A stretch of DNA of 64,000 bases from Cercis canadensis (taxonomy: Eukaryota > Streptophyta > Magnoliopsida > Fabales > Fabaceae): the NCBI GenBank assembly GCA_003255065.1, contig QAOA01005530.1:231623-295622 (forward strand). The letters run 5' to 3'. Positions 21,440 to 33,183 of this stretch are shown here, in pieces. Positions within the stretch are counted from its first letter, which is position 1. Every line of letters starts with the position of its first letter. Both the position numbers and the translations under genes were made by a program. The notes beneath the pieces were generated by a model that was not told where the DNA came from, ran no database searches, and worked only from the letters and a program-made list of their open reading frames with translations.

Positions 21440-22970
21440 ATAGTGGTCAAGAATGAGAATAATGAATTGATCCTAACTAGAACTGTGACTAGCTGGAGAG
21501 TGTGCTTAACTACATGAAGCTCAATAAGGCCACTATAAAGGATCACTTCCCCTTGCCTTTTATTGATCAGATGCTTGACAGAATGGTTGGCCATCCTTAT
21601 TGTTGTTTTCTTGATGGATACCCTAGCTATAATCAGATCTCTATAGCACCTGAAGATTAGGAGAAGACTACCTTCACTTGCCCATATGGGAAATTTGCCT
21701 TCAGACGCATGTCCTTTGGGTTATGCAATGCACCAACCTCTTTTCATATGTGCATGATGGCAATTCTCTTACATGGTGGAGAGGTTTATTGAAGTGTTTA
21801 TAGATGACTTTTTAGTCTTTGGAACTTCTTTTGATTCATGCTTGGCTAATCTTGCTTAAGTTCTCCAATGTTGTGAAGAAACTAATCTAGTGCTCAACTG
21901 GGAAAAGTGCCACTTCATGGAGACATAGGGCATTGTCTTAGGCCATAAGATCTATGCTTCTGGTGTTGCGGCTGATTGGGCTAAGAAAGAAACTATTGAG
22001 AAGCTGCCACCTCCTACATATGCTAAAGGAGTGTGTAGTTTTATGGGCCATGCTGGATTCTATAAGTGCTTCATTAAAGACTTCTCCAAGATAATTGAGC
22101 CTCTCTGCAATCTACTTCTCAAAGATGTGCCTTTTAAATTTATTGTAGATTGTCTTGAGGCTTTCCAAGTTCTTAAGAAGGCTTTGGTATCTGCCCCTAT
22201 GATCATAGCTGCTGATTAGGATTTTCCTTTTGAATTGATGTGTGATGCCAATGATTTTGCTATAGGAGCTATTTTGGGATAGAGTAGAAACAAGGTTTTT
22301 CATGTTATTTATTATGATAGTCGCTCCCTTAACCCTGCTTAGATGAACTATGTCACCACTGAAAAAGAACTGCTACCAATGGTTTATGCTTTTAACAAGT
22401 TTTGGCCATACTTCATAGGACCAAGACCATATTCTACACTGACCATTATGCCATCATGTATCTGATCGAGAAAAAAGATGCAAAACTCAGATTAATCAAG
22501 TGGGTGCTCCTACTATAAGAGTTTGACTTGGAGATCAAAGACAAGAAGGGAACAAAAAATCAAGTAACTGATCATTTGTACCGCTTAGAGCCATATGAGC
22601 AACATGATTAGACAAAGCCTCATATTAATGATGCATTCCCAAATGAACAACTCTATAATATCTCTGTTGGGAAGCTTCCTTGGTATTCAGATTTTGCTAA
22701 TTATTTGACTAGTAAGGTTCTTCCACTAGAGCAAAGCAGCAATCAACAGAGGAAGAAATTTCTCTATGATGTGAAGCATTACTTATGGGATGACCCTTTT
22801 GTCTACAAGCATTGCTCTGATAGGATTATCAGAAAGTGTGTCCCTAAAGAGGAGATGGTGAGTATACTTCATCACTGCCATTCTTCTAAATATAGTGGTC
22901 ACTTTAGAGCTAACCATTCTGCAGCTAAGATCCTTTAGTCAGGTTTCTACTAGTTGACATTGTTCAAAGG
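21440..22970 (+). pseudogene. Athila-like RT-RNase H-integrase N-terminus (pol C, copy S2)
   Basis: Very close to 7149-8680, sharing its stops (TAG at 21658, 22217 and 22290, TAA at 22516) and FIDDF at about 21800. It adds a two-base loss near 21505 (TGTGCTTAACTAC). It ends at the same solo-LTR insertion site. Confidence 0.9.
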
Positions 22971-23118
22971 CACACTGATGAGGATCCTAACACCCAATCA
23001 AGAGACCCGTTATCCATGTCTGTGGGTCCGATCACAAGAGCAAGAGCTAAAAGGATGCAATAAGCTTTGAATGGCTTGATTGATAAGATCGAGGCTCAAG
23101 GAACAAGTTTGGATGGAA
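22971..23118 (+). mobile_element. Truncated chromovirus solo LTR, copy S2
   Basis: CACAC then TGATGAGGATCC as in S1, but the match ends at about 23118, inside the coding part of the LTR. This is the right border of duplication copy S2. Confidence 0.85.
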
Positions 23119-23149
23119 AAAGTAATCATTGAAAAGACATTGAACACTC

Positions 23150-23830
23150 ATGAAACCATCAAGTAGCATATACATATACAAAGATAGAGATTTTGGTCAA
23201 CCTCAGAATCTATTTAGTCATCCCTAAATACTTTGACACCCTCGGGCATATACATCTCTTTAAATTGGTTGAACTCAACTAGTCCATAACCTTTGTCACT
23301 CCATTATCCCTCCCATGAGTTCTCCACAATGCCAAAATCTGTCATCTTCTTGTTGTTCTTATTTGTGTCACGATATCTGTATACCACTACAAGTAAAGCA
23401 TGATAATCTTGTGTGGTAAGTACTTCCTTCTGAGCTACTCCTATATATTTATAGATGTCTCCCTTTTAAAGTCGTTCTAGTTCTTTAGATCATCTAAGTG
23501 TAGTAGCCACTGGTTGTACCTCAATCATCTCCTGTCATGTAAAATTCTCATGTGGTTAAATCTTTAAGGGTTCATCATAAAGAAGAGAAGCATAATAAGT
23601 TAAAAAAAATCATTACCCTTATTGGAGGTTTACAATCTTCTTTCCGTCCTACATATCGACAACTCTTATCAAGTACGCATCCATTTGTAAAGAAGTATTT
23701 CAATGCCTCATGTAGAGATGATGAATAGCCTTTAGTCCTATCTAGTATGTGGTTCTCTTTAGTAACATTCAAGAGATATTGAGCAGAGAGCTCAATATGC
23801 TCTACTTCTTCATTCTTTATTGATATATGT
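23150..23830 (-). pseudogene. Papain-family (C1) cysteine protease, C-terminal half
   Basis: Read on the minus strand, broken frames give, in order: SSSLHEALKYFFTNGCVLDK and a Cys-rich YVG...DCKPP segment (23575-23772), EPVATTLR with a following Gly-Asp-Ile-Tyr, the catalytic His region DYHALLVVVYRY (about 23365-23410), and the Asn region VENSWEG then KGYGLVEF (about 23265-23325). This is the order of the right-hand lobe of plant papain-like proteases. The active-site Cys half is absent. Several stops make it a pseudogene fragment. It sits between the S2 border and the B 5' LTR region and has no second copy in the window. Confidence 0.65.
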
Positions 23831-25287
23831 ATATTCTGATTTTAAGTTCCATGTTTTGTCATTGAATTTTTGACAACATTTGAGTTAATTTGCTTTAAAC
23901 ATGGTACTTAATCCAAGAATTTATGTTATCATGTGTTTCTCTTGTTGGTCAAGCAAAAGGAAGGATTTTAGGCAAATTCTGGAGCAAAGTGCAGAGAAAT
24001 CAGTAGAATCTGAAGTTAGACAAAGGACATGGGTCATACACAAGGTCGGGTCCTACCCGTGTCTAGCCTCCAGAAGTCCCTGCTTGAGCTGAATAAAGAA
24101 TACAACTAGAATAATAAAGAACACGCTCGTGTTGGACACTGTGTTAGTTAGCCATAGACAAACCAGGGATGAACACGCCCTTAGCCAGAGAAGCACGGGT
24201 CATGTCGAGATAAACACGGTCTGAAGCAAAAAAGACACGGCTATGTCTGAGGCCGTATCTAAGGTCCAGAAAGTCAGTTTAAGTGACATGCCCAGTTCCA
24301 TAAGTGAACACGGCCCATGTCTTGGTCGTGTTTAAGCGACTGAAGACTAAACCCCTAATTTTTGAATAGCATAAATAGGAACCTAAAAGGGGGATTTGAC
24401 AGGGGAGAAAAATAGAGACAAAGGAGTCATCAAGGAGCAAAAGGAAACTTCAGAGAAAGATCGGCGACAATTGCGACTCAGACTTCTCCTAGTTTTCATT
24501 CTTTTACCTCATGATGAACTTCAATTATCTATTTTTCTTTGATTTGATCATGAGTAGCTAAATCTTTTAGGTAGGGGATAGATGTAGCTCAAATTTTGAT
24601 GAAGATTTCTTGTTGAATACTTTTCTTCTAATGCAAATTTATTTGTTGGAGTAGAGTTTACTGTTCTTAATGCATTTGAATGATTGGCCGCAATTTGAAT
24701 GAATTGTTAGCTCATATTAATGCTAGGGATAGTAAGATTTAAGCATGTCTTGTAATCTTTATCATAAATCAAGTAATCTAGGAATAGATGATTTAATTTA
24801 TGTGGTCTTGATTTAATTTTCTTAGGCTTAATCACCTAGACAAGTTAATTGAACTAAGGAATTGGGCAATTAAGTGGGATAGGGAGGATTGTTTCTCCAA
24901 GGAATTGGGATCAATCAAATTAAGAAATTGGCCAACAACAAATGATTTGTATCTAGATTAGATTATTCTTCAATGAGTCAAAGGTTATTTTATCTATGAA
25001 ATAACCGAGTTCAAAAGCGAGTGAAATCAACCCCTACCCTTCTTTTGCACATCGTTAATCTTGTAATTTAATTGCCATTAAGTTGTTTGCTTTAACATTC
25101 AGTTTTACTTAATTAATCAATTGCATCTATTATTTTAGAGTTACCTTCAATCCAAATCATTATTCTGTCCAAATAGAATCATTATTGGTGAATTTGGTAG
25201 TTGCTAATGTTGATATCTGAGGACGATACTTAACTCATCTTTTTACTACTTGTGTGACTTGGTACACTTGCCAGAAAAATCACATCA
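23831..25287 (+). mobile_element. 5' LTR region of Athila-like element B (left border not resolved)
   Basis: The right end is fixed: AAATCACATCA at 25277-25287 is followed by AGTT and the PBS. A loose array of ACACGG-type motifs (24115-24340), a TATA-like ATAAATAG (24370-24377) and then GTAGCTAAATC...GGGGATAGATGTAGC (24551-24592) match the U3-R-U5 layout of Athila LTRs. I could not find a matching 3' LTR, so the left border (somewhere 23.8-24.0 kb) is uncertain. Confidence 0.65.
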
Positions 25288-25292
25288 AGTTT

Positions 25293-25310
25293 TGGCGTCG
25301 TTGCCGGGAT
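25293..25310 (+). other. Primer-binding site of element B (tRNA-Asp type)
   Basis: TGGCGTCGTTGCCGGGAT lies 5 bp after the LTR end. It is complementary to the 3' end of plant tRNA-Asp(GUC) except for one changed base (GTC for GCC) and a shortened G run; compare the perfect site at 60121-60138. Confidence 0.9.
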
Positions 25311-25456
25311 TGACGGTGTTTAAGCAATATTAATAGTAACCAATAGGGTCCTAGTTTGGATTTTTAATTTTCTGTTAGTTAACCTAATTTGAATAGGTTG
25401 TTGTTTGGTTGATTTCTATCTTTCTAAAATGCTGATCTTACATTGACTTTTGGTGT

Positions 25457-26840
25457 ATGCGAGGTACTATTGATTCTAGTTCACTGATTTTTTATCCTGA
25501 GATTGAAAAAATAGCTCGAAGACTTCGTAAGCAGGCTAGAGTAGTGAGACAAGCACAACCTGTAAGCATGGTAGACCCGAATCAGAATCCTCCACCTCAG
25601 AACAATCACAATAAGGTAGCACAAAACCCTTCACCTAGAACTCTCATGGACTATTCCATCCCAACAACTAAGGGATGTGGGACGAGTATTACTAGACCAC
25701 CTGTTCAAGCTGTAAATTTTGAACTTAAGCAAGCTTTGCTTTAACTGGTACAACACAATCAATTCAGTGGACATGCACTAGATGATCCTAATGCACATAT
25801 AGCAAATTTTTTACAAATTTGTGATACGATGAGGCTTAATGGGGTTAGTGATGATGCTATTCGACTAAGACTCTTCCCGTTTTCTGTATGTGATAAGGCA
25901 AATAGTTGGTTAGATTCTCTACCTAGAGGAAGCATTACTACTTCGTTAGATTTGGTGCAGAAATTCCTCAGTAGATATTTTCCTCCATCAAAATCAACTA
26001 GATTGAGAACTGAGATTACTTCATTCCGTCAACAAGAGAGAGAGTCATTGAGTGAAGATTGGGAGCGTTATAATGATGTCTTGAGGCGATGTCGTCATCA
26101 TTCCTTTGATTTCTGGATCCAAGTTTAGAGTTTTTACAATGGGATGTTACCTCACACGAGATCGATGGTGGATGTAGTAACTGGTGGGGCTTTGAATTAT
26201 AAGACTCCAAAGCAAGCAAAAGAGTTATTTGAAATGATGGCTTGCAATGATTACCAAAGCCAAGGAGAAAAAATTGTAGTTAAGAAGGGAGTGATGAAAG
26301 TAGGGGCCTTAGATGCACTTCTGCCTCAGAACAAGCTATTAACTTAACAAGTGGCTGAACTGTCCAAAAAGTTTAAAACTGTCAATGTAAATGCTATTAA
26401 TCATCCTCCAGTTGTCTGTGATTTCTATTCAGGCAACCATGCAAATGGGGAGTGCCCTGGTAACATGTTTGGCTCTTCTTGTCCTCAAAAGCAAGTTAAT
26501 TATATGGGTAACCCTCCACGACCTCAAAATAACCCCTATGCTCCTACTTACAACCCAGGGTGGTGGAATCACCCAAATTTCTCTTGGAGTAATCAAGGCA
26601 ATCAGGGAGCTCCTCACAGACCAAAATTTTCACATCAGGCACCTCAGCAATCTCCTCAAGGTTCTACTTCACAACATCAGCCTAATGAGAAGTTTTCCTC
26701 TTTGGAGAGTGCACTAGAGAAGTTGACAACCCAAACCTCAGCTTTCATTCACAAAAAATTAACTTTTATGGATGAAACAAGGAGTGGGTTTAGAAATCAA
26801 TATGGATCCATCTGGAATTTAGAGACTCAGGTGGGGTAGA
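25457..26840 (+). pseudogene. gag of element B, interrupted by stops
   Basis: Capsid-type protein of an Athila-like element. Recognisable parts: DSSSLIFYPEIEKIARR near the start, the retrotransposon gag core RLRLFPFSVCDKANSWLDSL to LRTEITSFRQQERESLSEDW (25860-26065), and a Pro/Gln-rich tail with AYNPGWW-like NPGWWNHPNFSW (26555-26590). A zinc-knuckle remnant CDFYSGNHANGEC (about 26418-26456) replaces the usual CxxC spacing. Stops lie at 25742, 26126, 26345 and 26837, at least one where Gln is expected. The first codon was not determined; the frame opens at 25457 with GTG/ATG-like codons. Confidence 0.88.
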
Positions 26841-28018
26841 TAGCAAGGCAATTGGCAGAGAGGCCTCAAGGTTCTTTATCCAGTGACACCATTCCCAATC
26901 CTAAGGAGCATGTGAAGGCTATAACTACAAGGAGTGGGAAGGTAATTGAGCTTATACCAAGAAAAGAAATGCCAACTGGGGAGAGTGGTAAGACAACAGG
27001 AAGCAATGGGAATTCAACAGTCAGCATTCCCAAAGATTCAAGAGATAAAGAAAAGGTTGAGAAAGTGAACAAATCATGTGCTTCAACACCACTTATCGAG
27101 GTGCCTTTTCCTCAAAGGCATAAGAAGCAACAAGATGAAAAGCAATTCAGCAAGTTCCTAGAGGTATTTAAGAAACTCCATATTAATATACTTTTTGCTG
27201 AAGTACTTGAACATATGTCATCCTATGTAAAGTTTATGAAGGATCTTCTGTCAAAGAAAAGAAGAATTGGAGATGATGAGACAATTATGTTAACTGAAGA
27301 ATGTAGTGCTATTCTGCAAAAGAAGTTGCCTCAAAAGCTTAAAGATCTCGAGAGTCTTTCCATTCCATGCACAATTGGAGATATAACTTTTAGGAAAGCT
27401 CTATGTGATCTTGGAGCAAGTGTTAATCTCATGCCTCTTTCCATTTTCAAGAAGCTTAAGATTGGTCAAGCAAAACCTACCATGATAACTCTTCAACTTG
27501 CCGACCGTTCAATCAAACATCCTTATGGTTTAATCGAGGATGTTTTGGTTAAGGTAAACGAGTTTATTTTCCCGATGGATTTTGTGGTGTTAGATATGGA
27601 AGGGGATGGAGAAATTCCACTCATTTTGGGGTGACCATTTCTAGTTACTGAAAGAGCATTAATTGATGTGGCAGATGAGACTTTGACTTTGAAAGTCCAA
27701 GATAAGAAGATAATTTTTAATGTGTTCGATGCTATGAAACATCCTATGGAGAAAGAAGAGTGCTTCCGACTAGATATTCTTGACTCCATCATCACTAGCA
27801 CATTTAAAGAGAATTTTTCATCTTCCCCTCTTGAGAAAGTCCTAGTGAATGCTACAACCATATCTGATCTTGAAGATGATTCATCAGTGAGTGAACAAGT
27901 AGCATTGTTGGATGCCTTGTCATCATATTCCATCACTTCTCCACCAAAAATAAAAAACTTACACAAGGAAGAAGAAAAGCACAACCTCCAAAACTTGAGC
28001 TCAAACCCTTACCTGTAA
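26841..28018 (+). pseudogene. Protease and acidic linker of element B
   Basis: The ITTRSGKVIE motif that follows gag in Athila polyproteins (26920-26950) leads into a linker and the aspartic protease. Its active site is CDLGASVNLMPLSIF (Asp at 27407-27409; Athila-type DLGAS rather than DTGA), followed by GLIEDVLVKVNEFIFPMDFVVLDME and PLILG. TGA at 27632 replaces the Arg of the GRPFL motif. The frame then runs through an acidic stretch to TAA near 28016, and a frameshift is needed to enter RT. Confidence 0.88.
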
Positions 28019-29530
28019 CTCTGAAGTATGCTTTTCTTGGTGAGAGCAACTCCTTTCCTATAATTATAAACTCTGAGTTAAATAAGATAGAAGAGGAGAA
28101 GCTATTGAGCATGTTAAGGGAGCATAAGAGTGCTATTGGGTGGTTCATTACTGATTTAAAAGGCATAAGTCCTTCTTTTTGCATGCATAAGATTCTCATG
28201 GAGGACAACTATAAGGCAGTAGTGCAACCCTAAAGGAGATTAAATCTAGTTATGAAAGAGGTGGCGAGAAAGGAAATGGTCAAGCTATTAGATGCTGACA
28301 TTATTTACCCTATCTCAGATAACTCTTGGGTGAGCCCGATTCAGGTAATGCCCAAGAAAGTTAAGACAACTATGGTCATGAATGAAAATAATGAGTTGAT
28401 TCCCACTAGAACTGTCACGGGATGGCGTGTGTGCATTGACTATAGAAAACTAAATGATGCCACAAGGAAGGACCATTTCCCTCTCCCATTTATCTATCAA
28501 ATGTTGGAACGTCTAATTGGTCATGAATATTACTACTTTCTGGACGGCTATTTAGGTTACAATCAGATTGCAATAGCTCCAGAGGATCAAGAAAAGACGA
28601 CTTTCACTTGCCCATATGGAGTCTATGCATACAGGAGGATGTCGTTCGGATTGTGCAATGCACTGACTACTTTTCAAAGGTGTATGCTTTCCATATTCTT
28701 TGATATGACTGAAAAATTCATTGAGAATTTTATGGATGATTTTTCTGTTTTTGGCTCTACTTTTGATTTATGCTTGCATAATTTATCCTTAATGTTGAAG
28801 AGATGTCAAGAAACAAATTTGGTTTCAAATTGGGAGAAATGTCACTTCATGGTGAGAGAGGGAATTATTTTAGGACATAAAATTTTTGCTAAAGGGATAG
28901 AAGTAGATAGGGCCAAAGTTGAGGTAATTGAAAAACTTCCCCCTCTTACTAATGTTAAAGGAATGTGTAGCTTTTTGGGGCATATTGGTTTTTATAGGAG
29001 ATTCATTCAAGATATTTCTAAAATTGCTAAACCACTTTGTAACTTACTCATGAAAGATGAAGCTTTTGTTTTCAATGATGAATGTTTGTTAACTTTTAAT
29101 ACTTTAAAACAAAATTGGACTACTGCTCCTGTTGTTGTTTCCCCTGATTGGGAATTGCCCTTTGAACTCATGTATGATACTAATGATATAGCTGTAGGTG
29201 TTGTGTTAGGGCAAAGAAAGAATAAATTGTTGCATGTGATTTACTATACTAGCCATGTTCTTGATTCTGCTTAACTTAACTATGCTATTACTAAAAAAGA
29301 ATTGTTGGCCATTGTGTTTGCTTTTGACAAATTTCGTTCTTATTTAGTAGGTGCCAAAGTTTTTGTCTATACCGATCATGTAGCTATTAGGTACCTTTTT
29401 GCCAAGCAAGAGTCGAAGCCAAGGCTCATCCGCTGGATCTTATTATTGCAAGAATTTGATCTTGAGATCAAAGACAAGAGAGACATGGAAAACTTGGTAG
29501 CTGACCATTTGTCAAGGATTGAACAGCAAG
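28019..29530 (+). pseudogene. Reverse transcriptase-RNase H of element B
   Basis: RT: VCIDYRKLNDATRKDHFPLPF (28431-28493), FLDGYLGYNQIAIAPEDQEKT, and the catalytic box FMDDF (DD at 28735-28740). The RNase H domain has Asp in LMYDTNDIAVG (29165-29200), [27 protein letters not shown] and VADHLSRIE (29500-29524). A 340-codon open stretch (28252-29274) covers most of RT. Stops at 28231 and 29272 replace Gln. It is the best-preserved Athila pol in the window but still defective. Confidence 0.92.
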
Positions 29531-30892
29531 AGAAGCAACACAACCAACCGCTCCACATTAATGAAGAGTTTCCAAATGAACAACTCTTTGCGGTGCAAAG
29601 CTTACCATGGTATGCAGATTTTGCTAATTTCAAGGCCGCTAAAGTTCTTCCCGTGGACCTCAATTCTCAACGGTTGAAATGGTTTCTTCATGAGGCCAAA
29701 TTTTATGTCTGGGATGAACCTTACTTACTGAGGTGTGTTGATGGGTTGTTAAGGAGATGTGTGCCACAAGAAGAAGTTGAAGATATACTATGGCACTGTC
29801 ATGCTTTGGGTTATGGGGGTCATTTCAGTGGAGACTGAATAGCTGCAAAAGTATTACAATCAGGCTTCTATTGGCCAACCGTGTTCAAAGATGCATATGA
29901 GTATGTGAAGATGTGTGATCGATGCCAAAGAATGGGTAACATCTCTAAACGACATGAAATACCTCTGAACTCAGTGCTTGAAGTCGAGTTATTCGATGTG
30001 TGGGGTATTGATTTTATGGGCCCCTTTCCCTCATCATACTCTAATGAATACATCCTGGTGGCGGTTGATTATGTGTCCAAATGGGTTGAAGCAACAGCAA
30101 CCAGAACTAATGATGCTCAGGTGGTTATTGGTTTCCTAAAAAAGAACATTTTCTCAAGATTTGGGTTACCAAAAGCTTTGATAAGTGATGAGGGAACTCA
30201 CTTTTCCAACAAGCGGTTGGAATCTGTGTTAGGTAAATATGGTGTAAGGCATCGTATTACAACCATGTATCATCCACAAACCAGTAGACAAGTTGATGTG
30301 TCGAACAGGGAATTGAAGCGGATACTTGAGAAAACTGTTAACACTTCAAGAAAAGATTAAGCAATGAAGCTTGACGATGCTCTTTGGGTTTACTGGATTA
30401 CTTTGAAGACACCACTTGACATGTCTCCTTACCAATTAGTGTATGGGAAGACCTATCATTTACTTGTTGAATTGGAGCATCGAGCATTGTGAGCAAGAAA
30501 GATCTTTAATTTTGACTTGGCAGCAGCAGGTGAGAAAAGGATGCTTCAGCTTCCTGAATTGGATGAGTTTTTGCATCAAGCTTATGAGAGTTCAAAGCTC
30601 TACAAAGAAAAAAATGAAGCGATGACATGACAAGAGGATTATCCCAAGGAATTTTGAATCGGGACAACAAGTGTTATTATACAACTCAAGGTTGAAACTC
30701 TTTCCTAGGAAGTTGAAATCGAGGTGGTCAGGTCCCTTTTTTATCAAAAAAGTCTTCCCCTATGGAACTATTGAAGTAGCTAGCATTCATTTAGGAATAA
30801 GCTTCAAGGTTAATGGAAAAAAGCTTAAGCGTTATTGGGGAGATGGGGTTCAGCACCAAATCTCTCCAATGGTCCTTTCTGCACCAACATAA
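29531..30892 (+). pseudogene. Integrase of element B
   Basis: The zinc-binding HHCC region ([14 protein letters not shown] ... [10 protein letters not shown], 29785-29935) carries a TGA at 29836. The core has Asp at 30066-30068 and 30187-30189, but the catalytic Glu is Asp (QVDVSNRE, 30295-30297) and the preceding Gly is Arg, unlike the S1 copy. Stops lie at 30358 and 30490, and an extra A in the A-run at about 30608 shifts the frame. The C-terminal [13 protein letters not shown] segment ends at TAA 30890-30892. Confidence 0.92.
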
Positions 30893-31745
30893 CACCAGAG
30901 AGAGTTCAGCTTAAGACTATAAATTAAGTGCTTGTTGGAACGCAACCCAATATCTAGTGTTTTATTGTTTTCTTAAGTTTCTTTATGATTTATCTTGAAT
31001 TGGTTTCTCTAAGTGTCTTAGTTAGTTTTTAGCCAAAAGAGGAGATTTATTTCCTATTTTTTCTGGTGTAGGTTTTTCTTGGGACACTTATGCAGATTCA
31101 AGTTCAGTATTCAAGATTAGAATGAAGAACACGGATTGAAACACAGTCGTGCCCTACCCCGTGTGCATCAGGCAAAGATCCCAAGAGAAGAACACGGCTA
31201 GTGACATGGCCGTGTCAATACTCGTGTTGATTGGCCAAAGGCTTATGAATTATTCAAAAAATCTAGAGGAAAAACACGGCCAATGACATGGCCGTGTCTA
31301 TACCTGTGTGAACCATCCAGAAAGTCAAGGAGGAAAACACGAGCACACACGACCGTGGCAGCAAGCGTGTGGATGACACAGAGAGTCCAGAAAGAACACG
31401 GCAAGTGACATGGCCGTGTCTATTCCCGTGTCGATTGACCAAAAGTGACCCACCTGAAGACACGGCCATGTCCATACCTAGGTAAGTATCCATGCATGTC
31501 ATGTCACTAACACGGTCGCACACACGGCCGTGTCTTGCTCATGTCACTTAAAAGGATTTTCTACACTCTACACACGACCCAATACACAGGCATGTCACCC
31601 CCGTGTCACACCAACACCCCCACTGCCATGCACATGTCAACTTCCCGTGTCTCTTACCCAAGCCCAACACGCCCACAATATACGGCCGTGTTGTGGCCGT
31701 GTCACTTAAACCCTTTAAAATTCTGGTTCACGGGTCATCATTTAA
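30893..31745 (+). repeat. B element 3' region with ACACGGCCGTGT motif array (copy S3)
   Basis: As at 1231-2095, continuous with the B integrase, which shows that the array belongs to the 3' part of B. The densest motif spacing is 31130-31710. A 3' LTR matching 23.8-25.3 kb was not recognised. Confidence 0.72.
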
Positions 31746-31839
31746 CTTAAAAAAATAATCCAATTTCTCTCATTCTCCTCTAAATCCCTAACCATTCCGG
31801 TACTCCTATATCCATTTCCCGCCAAACTCCTCTAAATTG

Positions 31840-32312
31840 AATAAGTGGCCCAAATGTAACAAAATAATAAAACATATGCCTAAAATGGGGTCACCAATTT
31901 AAAAATAAAAAAGAAAAACAATTTAGTCACACTAGGTTAGCACCCATAATCAGCCTGGCTACAAGTACATGGTACATGGAAATTTCAATATTGAAAAATT
32001 AGTTGAAGACTTAGATCTGAAAATATGGTTTCTACAATTTGTATTTCTTTACATGTTTACCATTTGAGAAACGTGATAAACAAATATTTTCATGTCATCA
32101 TGTAGGAAACATGTAAAGCAAGTAGATAAGTATTTTGCCTGTGATAAAGGAAAAGACAATTGTCATTATTCAAGATGACTCATGATGCGAAAGATATACT
32201 AGATCCAAAAAGATCAAGATTCGAGCCTGGGAATTAGCAAGAAATTTAAAATCAAGATTTGAGCTTGGGAATTGGCAAGAAATTTAAAATCATGATTTGA
32301 CCCTAAGAATTA
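31840..32312 (+). repeat. Repeat X, copy S3, cut by LTR E
   Basis: Matches 2172-2610. The minisatellite is broken after two to three units by the reverse LTR E that begins at 32313. Confidence 0.8.
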
Positions 32313-32668
32313 TGATGAGCTGCCGAGGCTCCTCAAATTAGTTAATGTTTAAGGTCGGTTACCTAGCTTTTTGCAGCAAGGGGTAGCCCTAAGTCGAACC
32401 TAAGGATTGTTCTATTTGGTGAATCATATTGAAAAGCATATAAACAGGGGGGTTGTGTTTGTTTCTATGATTAACAAAAATTAATTGAAAGTGGTAGAGT
32501 TTAGAGAAAGCAACCAATCCAAGTCTTTACTAATTCTGATTTTGATTCATCCTTGATTTCCAAGGATCCATTTAATTATTAATCATGTTCTTGGCCTTTA
32601 AAACATATCAAGAAGCCTCTCAATGTTCTATGGATGTCTACTGGTTAAGCAACCAGAATTCGGTTCAA
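32313..32668 (-). mobile_element. E-family LTR fragment, U5 end (minus strand)
   Basis: TGATGAGCTGCCGAGGCTCC at 32313 is the reversed LTR end, matching 60115 back to about 59760. It stops near CAACTAGACTAG, where pol C sequence takes over with a few bases of shared sequence (ACTAG) at the join. Confidence 0.87.
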
Positions 32669-33183
32669 CTAGACTAGTGGCCATGTGGAGATCTCCAATA
32701 GAGAGTTAAAGTGGATATTAGAGAAAACAATGAACACTAATAGGAAGAATTAGTCCGAGAAGTTAGATGATGCTTTTTGGGCATATAGGATAGCTTTCAA
32801 GACACCAATAGCCATGTCACCTTACCAATTGGTGTTAGGGAAAGCTTGTCACCTACCTATGGAGTTAGAGCACCGGGCATATTATGCAATTAAGAAGCAT
32901 GCACTTTTTAAAAGGCAACCTAGGTTTTCTTAATATTTATCTTAGTTTTAGTTTAGTTGTGTTAATTTTTTTTTTCCATGCTTGTGTTTTAATTTCTATT
33001 TATTCTATGATTAAATTTGATGAATTTTTTGTTTTGCAATTTTTTTCAGGGCTTAAACAAATTTGGGGGAGCTAGTGTATTATAATAGAAAAAAGAGCTG
33101 AAATNCAAAATAGACCACCAGGCTTTGTATATCTAACACAAGTCTACAAAGTTCCTTCATATGGTCAATTCATAAAAACTAAT
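32669..33183 (+). pseudogene. Internally deleted 3' fragment of pol C and its 3' region, with a short pararetrovirus-like end
   Basis: 32669-32897 matches integrase 37610-37838. It then jumps to the post-pol region (38250 onward), including AAATTTGGGGGAGCTA at about 33058. After an N at 33104 a piece of the pararetrovirus-like segment (33118-33180) joins LTR C. The N suggests an assembly patch here. Confidence 0.8.
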
